Shown here piece after piece: positions 7,536 to 14,870 of a DNA stretch of 20,706 bases; the stretch's first letter is position 1; each line of letters begins with the position of its first letter. Position numbers and translations under genes: made by a program. Under the pieces are notes generated by a model, which saw only the letters and a list, made by a program, of their open reading frames with translations, was not told where the DNA came from and did not search any database. Source of the DNA: Massilia sp. UBA2604 (GTDB lineage: Bacteria; Pseudomonadota; Gammaproteobacteria; Burkholderiales; Burkholderiaceae_D); assembly GCA_002339265.1 (NCBI GenBank), contig DDKG01000176.1:1-20706 (forward strand), given 5' to 3'.

Positions 7536-8479
7536 GGCTGGCCGGCCGGCGCGCCGGATGCGGGCTGCAACAGGAAGGAGCGCAGCTCGCGCACGTCCTG
7601 CGAGGGGCTGGTGCCGAAGGCGCGCGTGTACTCGCGGCTGAATTGCGAGGCGCTTTCGTAGCCGACCCGGTGCGCCGCGCTGGCCACGGTGGCCGCCTCG
7701 AACACCAGCAGCCGGCGCGCTTCCTGCAGGCGCAGCTGCTTCTGGTATTGCAGGGGCGTCATCCTGGTGGCCAGCTTGAAGTGATGATGCAGCGACGACT
7801 GGCTCATGTTGGCCGCCTGCGCGATCTCTTCCATGCGCAGCGGCTCCTTGTAGCGCAGCGTGATTCTCTCGGCCGCGAGCCGGATGCGGTGCGGCTGGGT
7901 GCCGGGCGTCATGAAATGCGCCAGCTGCCAGCCTCCTTCGCTGCTCAAGAGCCGATACATGATTTCGCGGTAGATCAGCGGCGCCATCTGGGGGATATGC
8001 TGCGGCGCCTCGAGCAGCCGGCACAGGCGCAGCACGGCGTCGAACAGGTCGTCGTCCGTCCTGGCGGTATGGATGCCGAAGGTGGCGTCCACGCCCGCCG
8101 GCAGCGGCGCGGCCTGGTGCGCGTCCTCCAGCAGCAGGCTGGAGACTACCGTGGGATCGATGTCGAGCCAGACGCACAGATAGGGTTTCTCGGACGTCGC
8201 CTCGGCCACTTGTCCCGACACCCGGACGTCGTGCGCGAACACCATATGGCGCGTGCTGTCGTGGACGATGCGGGTATCTCCCACGAGCAGCTGTTTCGAT
8301 CCCTGCGCCAGCAGGCACAGGCCGGGCTGGTACAGCACCTGGCCCAGCGCTGTCGGGCCGGAGACGCGGACCAGCTTCAGTTTCGGCACCTTTGTTACGT
8401 GCAGGCCGTCGCCCGGCGCGACGCGCAGCAGGACATCGAGCAGGCGCTGCTTCGTGCTGCAGGACGGTGGCCCTTGCAT
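7523..8479 (-). CDS. AraC-family transcriptional regulator with AraC_N sensor domain (paralogue 1)
   Basis: 318 residues. An N-terminal AraC_N-type ligand domain (about 20-185; VLYQPGLCLLAQGSKQLLVG, YLCVWLDIDP) is followed by a double helix-turn-helix (about 205-305; MEEIAQAANMSQSSLHHHFK and VASAAHRVGYESASQFSREYTRAFG). The ATG at 8479 has AGAAGG about 7 bases upstream. The gene begins 16 bp after the stop of the second AraC gene and has no room for its own promoter, so it is most likely cotranscribed. The helix-turn-helix part differs from its neighbour at only 6 of 96 residues, whereas a compared part of the sensor domain differs at 33 of 89. Regulators with this domain order, such as E. coli YqhC, control nearby aldehyde-handling genes. 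The ligand here is unknown. Confidence 0.93.
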   Translation of the reverse strand: MQGPPSCSTKQRLLDVLLRVAPGDGLHVTKVPKLKLVRVSGPTALGQVLYQPGLCLLAQGSKQLLVGDTRIVHDSTRHMVFAHDVRVSGQVAEATSEKPYLCVWLDIDPTVVSSLLLEDAHQAAPLPAGVDATFGIHTARTDDDLFDAVLRLCRLLEAPQHIPQMAPLIYREIMYRLLSSEGGWQLAHFMTPGTQPHRIRLAAERITLRYKEPLRMEEIAQAANMSQSSLHHHFKLATRMTPLQYQKQLRLQEARRLLVFEAATVASAAHRVGYESASQFSREYTRAFGTSPSQDVRELRSFLLQPASGAPAGQPQNV

Positions 8480-8495
8480 GCCGATGCCTTCTCGC

Positions 8496-9509
8496 TCAGG
8501 GCGCCGGTTCGGCCTTGACGGCCTGGCCGACCGCGGCCCAGGTGGCGCGTTCGGCCTGGCTCAACTCGTCCAGTGCCGGCGGCCTGCCGCCGCGCGACTG
8601 GAACAGCGACGAGCGCAGCTCGCGCACGTCCTGCGAGGGGCTGATGCCGAACGCGCGCGTGTATTCGCGGCTGAACTGCGATGCGCTTTCGTAGCCGACC
8701 CGGTGCGCCGCGCTGGCCACGCTGGTGGCCTCGAACACCAGCAGGCGCCGCGCTTCCTGCAGCCGCAGCCGCTTCTGGTACTGCAGGGGCGTCATATTGG
8801 TCGCCAGCTTGAAATGGTGGTGCAGCGAGGATTGGCTCATGTTCGCCGCCTGCGCGATCTCGCCCATGCGCAGCGGCTCCTTGTAGCGCAGGGTGATCTG
8901 CTGGGTCGCGACGCGCATGCGGTGCGACTGCGTCCCCGGCGTCATGAACTGCGCCAGGCGCGAGCCCCCGTCCCCCGTCAGCAGGCGGTACATGATCTCG
9001 CGGTAGACCAGGGGCGCCAGCTCCGGAATGTGCTCGGGCGTCTCGAGCAGCCGGCACAGGCGCAGCACCGCGTCCAGCAGCGCCTCGTCGGTCCGGTTCG
9101 TGTAGACGCAGAGCGTGACGTCGTCATGCTCCGGCGCCGGCGCAGCCGGAGCGCCCCGGCCCAGCAGCATCGAACCCACGACCACCGGGTCGATGTCGAG
9201 CCAGACGCTCAGGTAGGGGGCATCGGAAGAAGCCTCGACCACCTGGCCCGAGACCGGGATGTCGTGCATCGCGATCAGGTGGTGCGACCGGTCGTAGGCG
9301 ATGCGCGCTTCGCCCACCAGCAGCTGCTTGCGGCCCTGGGCCAGCAGGCACAGGGCCGGTTCGTACAGCACCTCGGCCATCGACGACGCGCTGGACGCGC
9401 GCAATAGCTTGAGCTTCGGCACCGCCGTGATGTGCAGGCCGTCGGCGGGCGCTGCGCGCCGCAGGCACTCGAGCAGTTGTTGCCGCAATGCATTCAGGGT
9501 TCGGGACAT
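8496..9509 (-). CDS. AraC-family transcriptional regulator with AraC_N sensor domain (paralogue 2)
   Basis: 337 residues, with the same domain order as its downstream neighbour: AraC_N ligand domain (about 22-190) and double helix-turn-helix (about 215-310), then a longer Ala/Pro-rich C-terminal tail. The ATG at 9509 is the first in the open frame; its Shine-Dalgarno sequence is weak. It is preceded by a 72-bp promoter module that also stands before the aldehyde oxidoreductase operon, which implies autoregulation and control of that operon. It lies immediately downstream of the Moco subunit gene on the same strand, so readthrough from that operon could also express it. The tandem pair looks like a local duplication with the DNA-binding half kept nearly unchanged. 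Confidence 0.93.
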   Translation of the reverse strand: MSRTLNALRQQLLECLRRAAPADGLHITAVPKLKLLRASSASSMAEVLYEPALCLLAQGRKQLLVGEARIAYDRSHHLIAMHDIPVSGQVVEASSDAPYLSVWLDIDPVVVGSMLLGRGAPAAPAPEHDDVTLCVYTNRTDEALLDAVLRLCRLLETPEHIPELAPLVYREIMYRLLTGDGGSRLAQFMTPGTQSHRMRVATQQITLRYKEPLRMGEIAQAANMSQSSLHHHFKLATNMTPLQYQKRLRLQEARRLLVFEATSVASAAHRVGYESASQFSREYTRAFGISPSQDVRELRSSLFQSRGGRPPALDELSQAERATWAAVGQAVKAEPAP

Positions 9510-9544
9510 CGGGAGTCAAGTCCAGTCGGAAAATTCAGAATCGA

Positions 9545-9616
9545 ACTCTGCAGATGGTAGACGTGGCCCGACCCGGCACGAATGCCCGTTCTTCTGGAGT
9601 TCTTGCCTAATCCTCT
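9545..9616 (-). promoter_or_regulatory. Promoter/operator module, copy 1 (before the AraC pair)
   Basis: A 72-bp block identical at 63 positions, without gaps, to 13247-13318. On the - strand it holds AAGAAC at 9604-9599 and again at 9593-9588 (11-bp period), then GGGCATTCGTG and a conserved TACCAT -10 at 9559-9554. With a 17-bp spacer the -35 is TTCGTG, a poor match, as expected for an activator-dependent promoter. Six of the nine differences fall in the -35/-10 spacer. The outer edge touches the stop codon of the Moco subunit gene. Confidence 0.75.
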
Positions 9617-11723
9617 AGGGAGGAGCGGAGTCGGCAGCGAGCAGCAGCCTGGCGGGCGTGGCGGGAAATTCGCGCACCCGGATGCCGGTGGCATGGTAAA
9701 TGGCATTGGTGATGGCGGCCCCGCTGCCGCATGCGCCAAGCTCCCCGACACCCTTGATCCCCATCTCGTTGGCCCCCTCGTCGACGTCGTCGAGCATATG
9801 CACCTCGATCGGCGGCACGTCGGCATGCGTCGGCACCAGGTATTCTCCCAGGTCGCCATTGACCGTCTGGCCGAAGCGCGGATCGACGTGGCCGGCCTCG
9901 TACAAGGCCGAACCGATGCCCCACATCATACCGCCTTGCAGTTGCGAGCGCGCGGTCCTGGCATTGAGGATGCGGCCTGCCGCGAACACGCCCAGCATCC
10001 GCCGCACCCTTACCTCGAAGGTGTCCGCATCCACCGCCACCTCGGCGAAGGTCGCGCCATAGGCATGCTGGGAGAATTGCTGGTAGCGCGGGTCGTCCGC
10101 CTGGCCGACGATGCTGCCCTCGGCCTGCAGGCGCGGCGCGAAGCCGCCATGCTCGCGCGCCTTGTCCAGGAGCGCCCGGCAGGCGCGGCGCAGCGCCAGG
10201 GTAGTGTTGGCGGCGCCCCAGGAACCGCCCGAGCCGCCGCCGCCCGGCAGATCGGTGCGCGCCAGCTGCACCTCGATCCGTTCCAGCGGAACGCCCAGCG
10301 CCTGTGCCGCCACCTGGGCCAGGATCGTGTAGGTGCCGGTGCCGATGTCGGTCATATCGCTCAAGACCTGGATGCGGCCATCGTCGGCCACGCGCACGAT
10401 GACGCTGGTGTCGCTCTGAAAGTGGATGCGGATCATCGAGGCCATGCCCCAGCCGACCAGCAGGCGCCCCTCGCGCAGCGAACCCGGCGCCGGCGGGCGG
10501 CGCTCCCATCCGAACAGCTCGGCGCCGGTGCGCAGGCAGTCGGCCAGCCGGCGGCCGGACAGCGGCACGCCGCGCTCGGGATCGATGACGACGTCGTTGC
10601 GCAGCCGCAGCTGCACCGGATCGATCCCGAGTTGATGGGCCAGTTCGTCCATCGCCGTCTCCACCGCCAGCAGGCCAGGCAGCTCGCCCGGCGCCCGCAC
10701 CGGTTCGGCCAGCGGGCGGTCGAGGACCACCACGCGATGGCGCGTCAGGCGGTGCGCTCCTGCATACAGCGCGCGCGTGACGGTGGCGCTCTGCTCGGTG
10801 AACTCTTCGCCGGGGCTGCCCTGCATCCAGACCTCGTGCGCGATGCCGGTCAGGTGGCCGTCCGGCGTGGCCGCCAGGCGCACCCGCTGGCGCGTCTCCG
10901 GGCGCCCGCCAACCAGGGACGTCATCTGGCGCCGCGCCAGCGACACCCGCACCGGCCGCTCCAGGATGCGCGCGGCCAGCGCCGCGCAGGTCGATTCGGC
11001 ATGCAGGTTGAGCTTCGATCCGAAGCCGCCGCCGACGAAGGCGGCATCCAGGTGCACATGCTCGGGCGGAATGCACAGCGTGGCGGCCAGCGCGGCGCGC
11101 GTGTTGCGGATGCTCTGCAGGCTGCTCCACACATGCAGTTCCCCGCCCTGCCAGACGGCCTGGCAGGCATGCGGCTCGAGCGCATGCGCCGCCTGCAGCG
11201 AGGTGCGGTAGCTGCCTTCGAAGCGCACGTCGGCGCCGGCGAAATGCGCGTCGAAATCGCCGACCGCGGTGTCGGTCTCGAAGCCGGCATTGGCATGCGC
11301 GGGCGCATAGCCGTCCTGGTCGCCCAGCACGTATTCGCCCGGCTCCTCTTCATAGTTGATGCCCAGCAGCGCAGCCGCGGCCTGGGCCCGCTGCAGCGAA
11401 TCGGCCACCACCAGCGCTACCGCCTGGCCGGCGTAGTGGATGCGTTCATCGGTGAACACCGGGCGCGCGCGGGAAAACTGGTCGAGTCCCGAGGTGTCGA
11501 GCCGGCCCTGCGGCGGCGCGTTCAGGTGGGTCATCACCAGCGCCACGCCAGGCGAGCGCTCGGCCGCCGCCGGATCGATGCGCACGATGCGTCCACGGCC
11601 GATGGCGGCGCCGACGATCACGCCTGACAAGGGCGGCGCGGTCTCCCTGCGGTCGAGGGTGTAGCGGGCGGCGCCGCTGACCTTGAGCGCGCCGTCGATG
11701 CGTTCGATGGGTAAGCCGATCAT
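9615..11723 (-). CDS. paoC: Aldehyde oxidoreductase, molybdenum-cofactor subunit (PaoC/YagR-like)
   Basis: 702 residues, the typical length for the large subunit of three-subunit xanthine oxidase family enzymes. The ATG at 11723 overlaps the FAD-subunit stop as ATGA. Visible features are the N-terminal hammerhead domain ([17 protein letters not shown]), the FVGGGFGSK loop that contacts the molybdopterin cofactor, a Gly-rich [14 protein letters not shown] segment, and [12 protein letters not shown] near the C-terminus with the likely catalytic Glu661. The family hydroxylates aldehydes to carboxylic acids, taking oxygen from water. The partner subunits precede it in the operon. No signal peptide is seen. 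No XdhC/PaoD-type chaperone for inserting the sulfurated cofactor is found in the window. The symbol is by family resemblance; the real substrate is unknown. Confidence 0.9.
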   Translation of the reverse strand: MIGLPIERIDGALKVSGAARYTLDRRETAPPLSGVIVGAAIGRGRIVRIDPAAAERSPGVALVMTHLNAPPQGRLDTSGLDQFSRARPVFTDERIHYAGQAVALVVADSLQRAQAAAALLGINYEEEPGEYVLGDQDGYAPAHANAGFETDTAVGDFDAHFAGADVRFEGSYRTSLQAAHALEPHACQAVWQGGELHVWSSLQSIRNTRAALAATLCIPPEHVHLDAAFVGGGFGSKLNLHAESTCAALAARILERPVRVSLARRQMTSLVGGRPETRQRVRLAATPDGHLTGIAHEVWMQGSPGEEFTEQSATVTRALYAGAHRLTRHRVVVLDRPLAEPVRAPGELPGLLAVETAMDELAHQLGIDPVQLRLRNDVVIDPERGVPLSGRRLADCLRTGAELFGWERRPPAPGSLREGRLLVGWGMASMIRIHFQSDTSVIVRVADDGRIQVLSDMTDIGTGTYTILAQVAAQALGVPLERIEVQLARTDLPGGGGSGGSWGAANTTLALRRACRALLDKAREHGGFAPRLQAEGSIVGQADDPRYQQFSQHAYGATFAEVAVDADTFEVRVRRMLGVFAAGRILNARTARSQLQGGMMWGIGSALYEAGHVDPRFGQTVNGDLGEYLVPTHADVPPIEVHMLDDVDEGANEMGIKGVGELGACGSGAAITNAIYHATGIRVREFPATPARLLLAADSAPP

Positions 11724-12709
11724 GTGCGTGCTCCGTCGGAATGGATGTCCAGCGCCTGCGCCATGCTGGCCGCGAGCGTCCTGCGCACCAGCGCCAGCTT
11801 GTAGGCATTGTGCGCCGTGGGCCGCGCCCCGGCCAGGACGGCGTCCGCGAGATCCGCCGCCGATGCGCCGCCAGGCAGGCGCTCGGCCGCTTCGCTGCGC
11901 CATGGCGCCGGGGCCAGGCCGCCGAAGGCGAGCCGGTAGGCACTCACGCTGCCATCGCTCACCCTGGCGACCAGCGCGACCGACACGGTGGCAAAGGCGT
12001 AGGAGGCGCGGTCGCGCACCTTGCGATAGAGGTGGATGCCGCCGACGGGCGGCGGCAGGGTCACGGCCGTGATCAACTCGGCCGGGCGCAGGCTGGTTTC
12101 CAGGTGCGGCGTCTCTCCCGGCGCCAGATAGAGCGTGGCGATCGGAATGGTGCGGGCGGCGCCGTCGGCATCGATCGTTTCCACGCTGGCGTCGAGCGCG
12201 CGCATGGCCACCGCCATGTCCGAGGGATGGGTGGCGATGCAATGCGCGCTGGCGCCGAGAATGGCCAGGTTGTGGGAGTGGCCGTGCAGCGCGGCGCAGC
12301 CGCTGCCCGGCGCGCGCTTGTTGCAGGCCGTCGCACGGTCGTAGAAGTAGGGGCAGCGCGTGCGCTGCAGCAGGTTGCCGGCGGTGGTGGCCTTGTTGCG
12401 CAACTGGCCCGAGGCGCCAGCGACAATGGCGCGGCTGAGCAGCGCATAGTCGCGCCGCACGCCGGCGTGGGCGGCCAGGTCGGCATTGCGCACCAGGGCG
12501 CCGATGCGCAGGCCGCCCTCGGGCGTCGGCTCGATGCGATCGAGCCCAAGGCGGTTGACGTCCACCAGGTGGGCCGGGGTCTCGACGTGCAGCTTCATCA
12601 GGTCGAGCAGATTGGTGCCGCCGGCGATGAAGCGGGCGCCGGGGACAGCGCGGACAGCGGCCACCGCTTCCTCGACCGAGGCGGCGCGCTGGTAGGTGAA
12701 CTGCTTCAT
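11720..12709 (-). CDS. paoB: Aldehyde oxidoreductase, FAD-binding subunit with extra 4Fe-4S motif (PaoB/YagS-like)
   Basis: 329 residues. The FAD-binding motifs are [12 protein letters not shown] (27-38) and TTAGNLLQ (108-115). Four cysteines, Cys119, Cys129, Cys138 and Cys157, in [22 protein letters not shown] and [10 protein letters not shown] match the insertion that binds an additional 4Fe-4S cluster in E. coli PaoB, which separates this type from ordinary xanthine dehydrogenase FAD subunits. The subunit passes electrons from the Fe-S centres to FAD. The ATG at 12709 overlaps the previous stop as ATGA, and its own stop overlaps the next start in the same way, so all three subunits are translationally coupled. 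Confidence 0.92.
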   Translation of the reverse strand: MKQFTYQRAASVEEAVAAVRAVPGARFIAGGTNLLDLMKLHVETPAHLVDVNRLGLDRIEPTPEGGLRIGALVRNADLAAHAGVRRDYALLSRAIVAGASGQLRNKATTAGNLLQRTRCPYFYDRATACNKRAPGSGCAALHGHSHNLAILGASAHCIATHPSDMAVAMRALDASVETIDADGAARTIPIATLYLAPGETPHLETSLRPAELITAVTLPPPVGGIHLYRKVRDRASYAFATVSVALVARVSDGSVSAYRLAFGGLAPAPWRSEAAERLPGGASAADLADAVLAGARPTAHNAYKLALVRRTLAASMAQALDIHSDGART

Positions 12710-13221
12710 GGATGTCCCTCTCCCACTTCGCGCAGCGCCTCGATGATGTTCGGATAGGCGCCGCAGCGGCACAGGTTGCCGCTCATGCGTTCGCGCAGCT
12801 CGTCGACGCTCATCCCGATCGCCAGCAGGTCGCGCGTGGCGTGGCTCGGGACTTGCCGGCGGATCTCGTCCAGCACCGCGATCGACGAGCAAATCTGGCC
12901 CGGCGTGCAGAAGCCGCACTGGAAACCGTCGTGGCGGATGAAGGCCGCCTGCATCGGATGCAGCTCGCCCGGCTGGCCGATGCCTTCGATCGTGGTGATC
13001 TGGTCGCCGTCGTGCATCACGGCGAGCGACAGGCAGCTGTTGATGCGGCGGCCGTTGACGAGGACGGTGCAGGCGCCGCACTGGCCATGGTCGCAACCCT
13101 TCTTGGTGCCGGTCAGATCCAGGCCGTCGCGCAGGGCGTCCAGCAGGGTAACGGCCGGATCGAGGGACAGCGTGCTTTCCCTGCCGTTGACGACCAGGCG
13201 CGTTGAATGTGGGTCGCTCAT
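12706..13221 (-). CDS. paoA: Aldehyde oxidoreductase, 2Fe-2S subunit (PaoA/YagT-like, no Tat signal)
   Basis: 171 residues. The ferredoxin-like N-terminal half carries the first 2Fe-2S cluster (Cys43, Cys48, Cys51, Cys63; [14 protein letters not shown]). The helical half carries the second (Cys102, Cys105, Cys151, Cys153; CGFCTPGQI and CRCGAYPN). The ATG at 13221 is chosen over one at 13281 because a strong GGAGGT stands five to ten bases in front of it, and because the longer form would run through the promoter module. With this start there is no twin-arginine signal, unlike the periplasmic E. coli enzyme, so the complex is probably cytoplasmic. First gene of a three-gene operon. Confidence 0.93.
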   Translation of the reverse strand: MSDPHSTRLVVNGRESTLSLDPAVTLLDALRDGLDLTGTKKGCDHGQCGACTVLVNGRRINSCLSLAVMHDGDQITTIEGIGQPGELHPMQAAFIRHDGFQCGFCTPGQICSSIAVLDEIRRQVPSHATRDLLAIGMSVDELRERMSGNLCRCGAYPNIIEALREVGEGHP

Positions 13222-13224
13222 CTC

Positions 13225-13230
13225 ACCTCC
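13225..13230 (-). promoter_or_regulatory. Strong ribosome-binding site deciding the paoA-like start
   Basis: GGAGGT on the - strand, 3 bases before the ATG at 13221 (GGAGGTGAG directly precedes it). It is one of the strongest Shine-Dalgarno sequences in the window and argues against the longer reading from 13281. Confidence 0.8.
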
Positions 13231-13246
13231 GGTATTGTCAGGATTG

Positions 13247-13318
13247 ACTCTGGAGATGGTAGATGCGGCGCGAACGGACACGAATGCCCGTTCTTATGGA
13301 GTTCTTGTCTAATCCTCT
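13247..13318 (-). promoter_or_regulatory. Promoter/operator module, copy 2 (before the aldehyde oxidoreductase operon)
   Basis: Counterpart of 9545-9616, with 63 of 72 bases identical and no gaps. On the - strand it holds AAGAAC at 13306-13301 and 13295-13290, a weak TTCGTG -35 at 13284-13279, a 17-bp spacer and a TACCAT -10 at 13261-13256. Transcription would start near 13249, giving a leader of about 28 bases with the GGAGGT site. The 40 bp upstream of the spacer differ at only two positions between the copies, which looks like a protein footprint. Confidence 0.8.
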
Positions 13319-13334
13319 TGCGAAGAGATGCGTA

Positions 13335-14870
13335 TCAGCGGCGTTCGCGCCACCACAGCGACAGCATCGCCGCGGCGAAGGCCAGCGCGAACGGCCAGGC
13401 CGGCATTGGGCGCGTCGGCCCTTCCTGCGCGGCGAGCGGCGTGCGGGCGGCATAGCGCGCCGTGGCGTCGCGCCGTTGCATGGCTTGCCATTGCGGCCAG
13501 TCGTTTGCCGCATACACGTAGACAGCATGCGCGCCCGCCTTGCGGTCCTCGGCTTGCAGCCAGCCTGGCTTTTGCGGCCACAGCGCAACGCAGGAAGCAT
13601 CGAGACGGTCGGCGCGGAGCTGCCAGCGCAAGGCCTGTTTCAGTTCCGGGAACGCAACCTCGCCGTCGACGCCGCGCGCACACACTTCCAGGCGCTGGCC
13701 AGGCAGCGGCATCTCGCTGGCCGCCAGCCACTCGGTCTCCTGGCGGCGCTCGACGCCCACGCGATCGAGCACACCCTGCCACCACAGCGCCAGCTTGCGC
13801 GGTTCGGCGATCGCATAGCGGTGCCATTCGCTCACGCCCAGCCAGGCGATGCGGCCCTTCTGCCAGTCGCGGGTCCAGACCATGTCGCTCGACCCGGTCC
13901 AGGGACCGGCGTCGCGCGCCGTCGGCAGCATCGGCGCCAGCGGCATCTCGAGCGGCGCATCCAGCGTGCCGCCCAGCGGCTGCACACGCAGCGGCAATTG
14001 CAGGGTGCGCGACCAGACACCAGGATCGTTCGCATTCCCGCCCAGCACCAGCAGCGGCATGCCGTCGGCCACCCGCTTGAGGAGGGCCGCGCGTTCGCCG
14101 GCGCCCATGCGTTCGAAGCGGGCGGCGTCGATCACCATCAGGTTCGGCGCCGTCATTTCCTCGCGCGGCTGATCAAGGCGGGTGACGTCGCGGCCCAGGG
14201 TGACCTGCCAGTCGAGCAGCGCGCCGCTGCCGGCCAGCAGGTCGTTCAGCACGCGCAGGTCGAACGATGGGGCGCCGAAGCGGCCCACGACCTGCAGCTG
14301 CACCGGTTCGTGCACGGTAAACGGCACCGGGCCTTCGGCGATGAGCTTGTCCTTCGCATCCAGCAGGCGCGCCTTGAGGACGACGCGTTCGGCCACGGGC
14401 GGCATCCACTCAACGGTGAGATTGCCCGCGCCGCGCGCCTGCGCAATCGGCTCGCCATTTTCGGCCAACAACTGCAGACGCGCCTCGCCCTTGTCTTCGC
14501 GCTCGACCGTCAGGGTGAACAGGCGGCCCAGCGCCACCTGGCTCGGGAAGACGAGGCGCAGCGCGCCGCCCTTCGGCACTTCCCAGGTCAAAGGCAGGGC
14601 CGGCAGGTCGTTCCATGCGGCGCCGCGCAGGCCATCGCCTTCGAGACGCAGGGCGTTCACTCCCTCGAGCGACTGCGGCGGCGCGGCGGGGTCGATGGCG
14701 AGCGTGCGGCCGGCTTCGCCGGACACGCGCAGATCGGCCGCGAACAGGCCCAGGGCGATGGCTGCGGCGACGACCAGCAGCGCATCCAGCCACTGGCGGC
14801 GCCGCAGGTAGAGCGCGGCGCTGGCGATGCCGGCCAGGGCGATGACGGCGATGAGCCAGGTCTGGTTCAT
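13335..14870 (-). CDS. Membrane-anchored protein with GATase-like stretch, last gene of the MoxR operon
   Basis: 511 residues from the ATG at 14870, which overlaps the preceding stop as ATGA; a longer open frame exists upstream but lies over the previous gene. Two N-terminal membrane segments (about 4-21 and 27-45) and a C-terminal one (about 489-505, followed by WWRERR) frame a large domain, probably periplasmic. Its first part looks beta-rich, like an Ig or carboxypeptidase-regulatory fold (LTWEVPKGGALRLVFPSQVALGRLFTL). The middle (NLMVIDAARFERMGAGERAALLKRVADGMPLLVLGG) resembles the class I glutamine-amidotransferase-like region found in BatA-related proteins. No catalytic Cys-His-Glu triad was recognised, so an enzymatic role is doubtful. 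Its place in the operon suggests it is a structural part of the membrane complex. Confidence 0.8.
   Translation of the reverse strand: MNQTWLIAVIALAGIASAALYLRRRQWLDALLVVAAAIALGLFAADLRVSGEAGRTLAIDPAAPPQSLEGVNALRLEGDGLRGAAWNDLPALPLTWEVPKGGALRLVFPSQVALGRLFTLTVEREDKGEARLQLLAENGEPIAQARGAGNLTVEWMPPVAERVVLKARLLDAKDKLIAEGPVPFTVHEPVQLQVVGRFGAPSFDLRVLNDLLAGSGALLDWQVTLGRDVTRLDQPREEMTAPNLMVIDAARFERMGAGERAALLKRVADGMPLLVLGGNANDPGVWSRTLQLPLRVQPLGGTLDAPLEMPLAPMLPTARDAGPWTGSSDMVWTRDWQKGRIAWLGVSEWHRYAIAEPRKLALWWQGVLDRVGVERRQETEWLAASEMPLPGQRLEVCARGVDGEVAFPELKQALRWQLRADRLDASCVALWPQKPGWLQAEDRKAGAHAVYVYAANDWPQWQAMQRRDATARYAARTPLAAQEGPTRPMPAWPFALAFAAAMLSLWWRERR

Noticed and set aside
5019..8318. Very long open frame (about 1099 codons) on the - strand opposite the TonB-dependent receptor
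   Set aside because: It lies antisense to a clear receptor gene and over an AraC gene, its translation is Ala/Arg/Gly-rich with no domain, and long antisense frames are common in GC-rich DNA.
9582..11627. Long + strand open frame opposite the Moco subunit gene
   Set aside because: The - strand carries an unmistakable PaoC-type protein; the + frame shows no recognisable motif and would run through the promoter module.
13222..13281. Longer N-terminus for the 2Fe-2S subunit starting at 13281
   Set aside because: It would translate the predicted -10 and leader, has no good ribosome-binding site, and a strong GGAGGT precedes the ATG at 13221.
13315..13327. Small hairpin CTCTT-GCG-AAGAG after the MoxR operon, considered as a terminator
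   Set aside because: The stem is only five base pairs, there is no U-tract, and it overlaps the edge of the promoter module.
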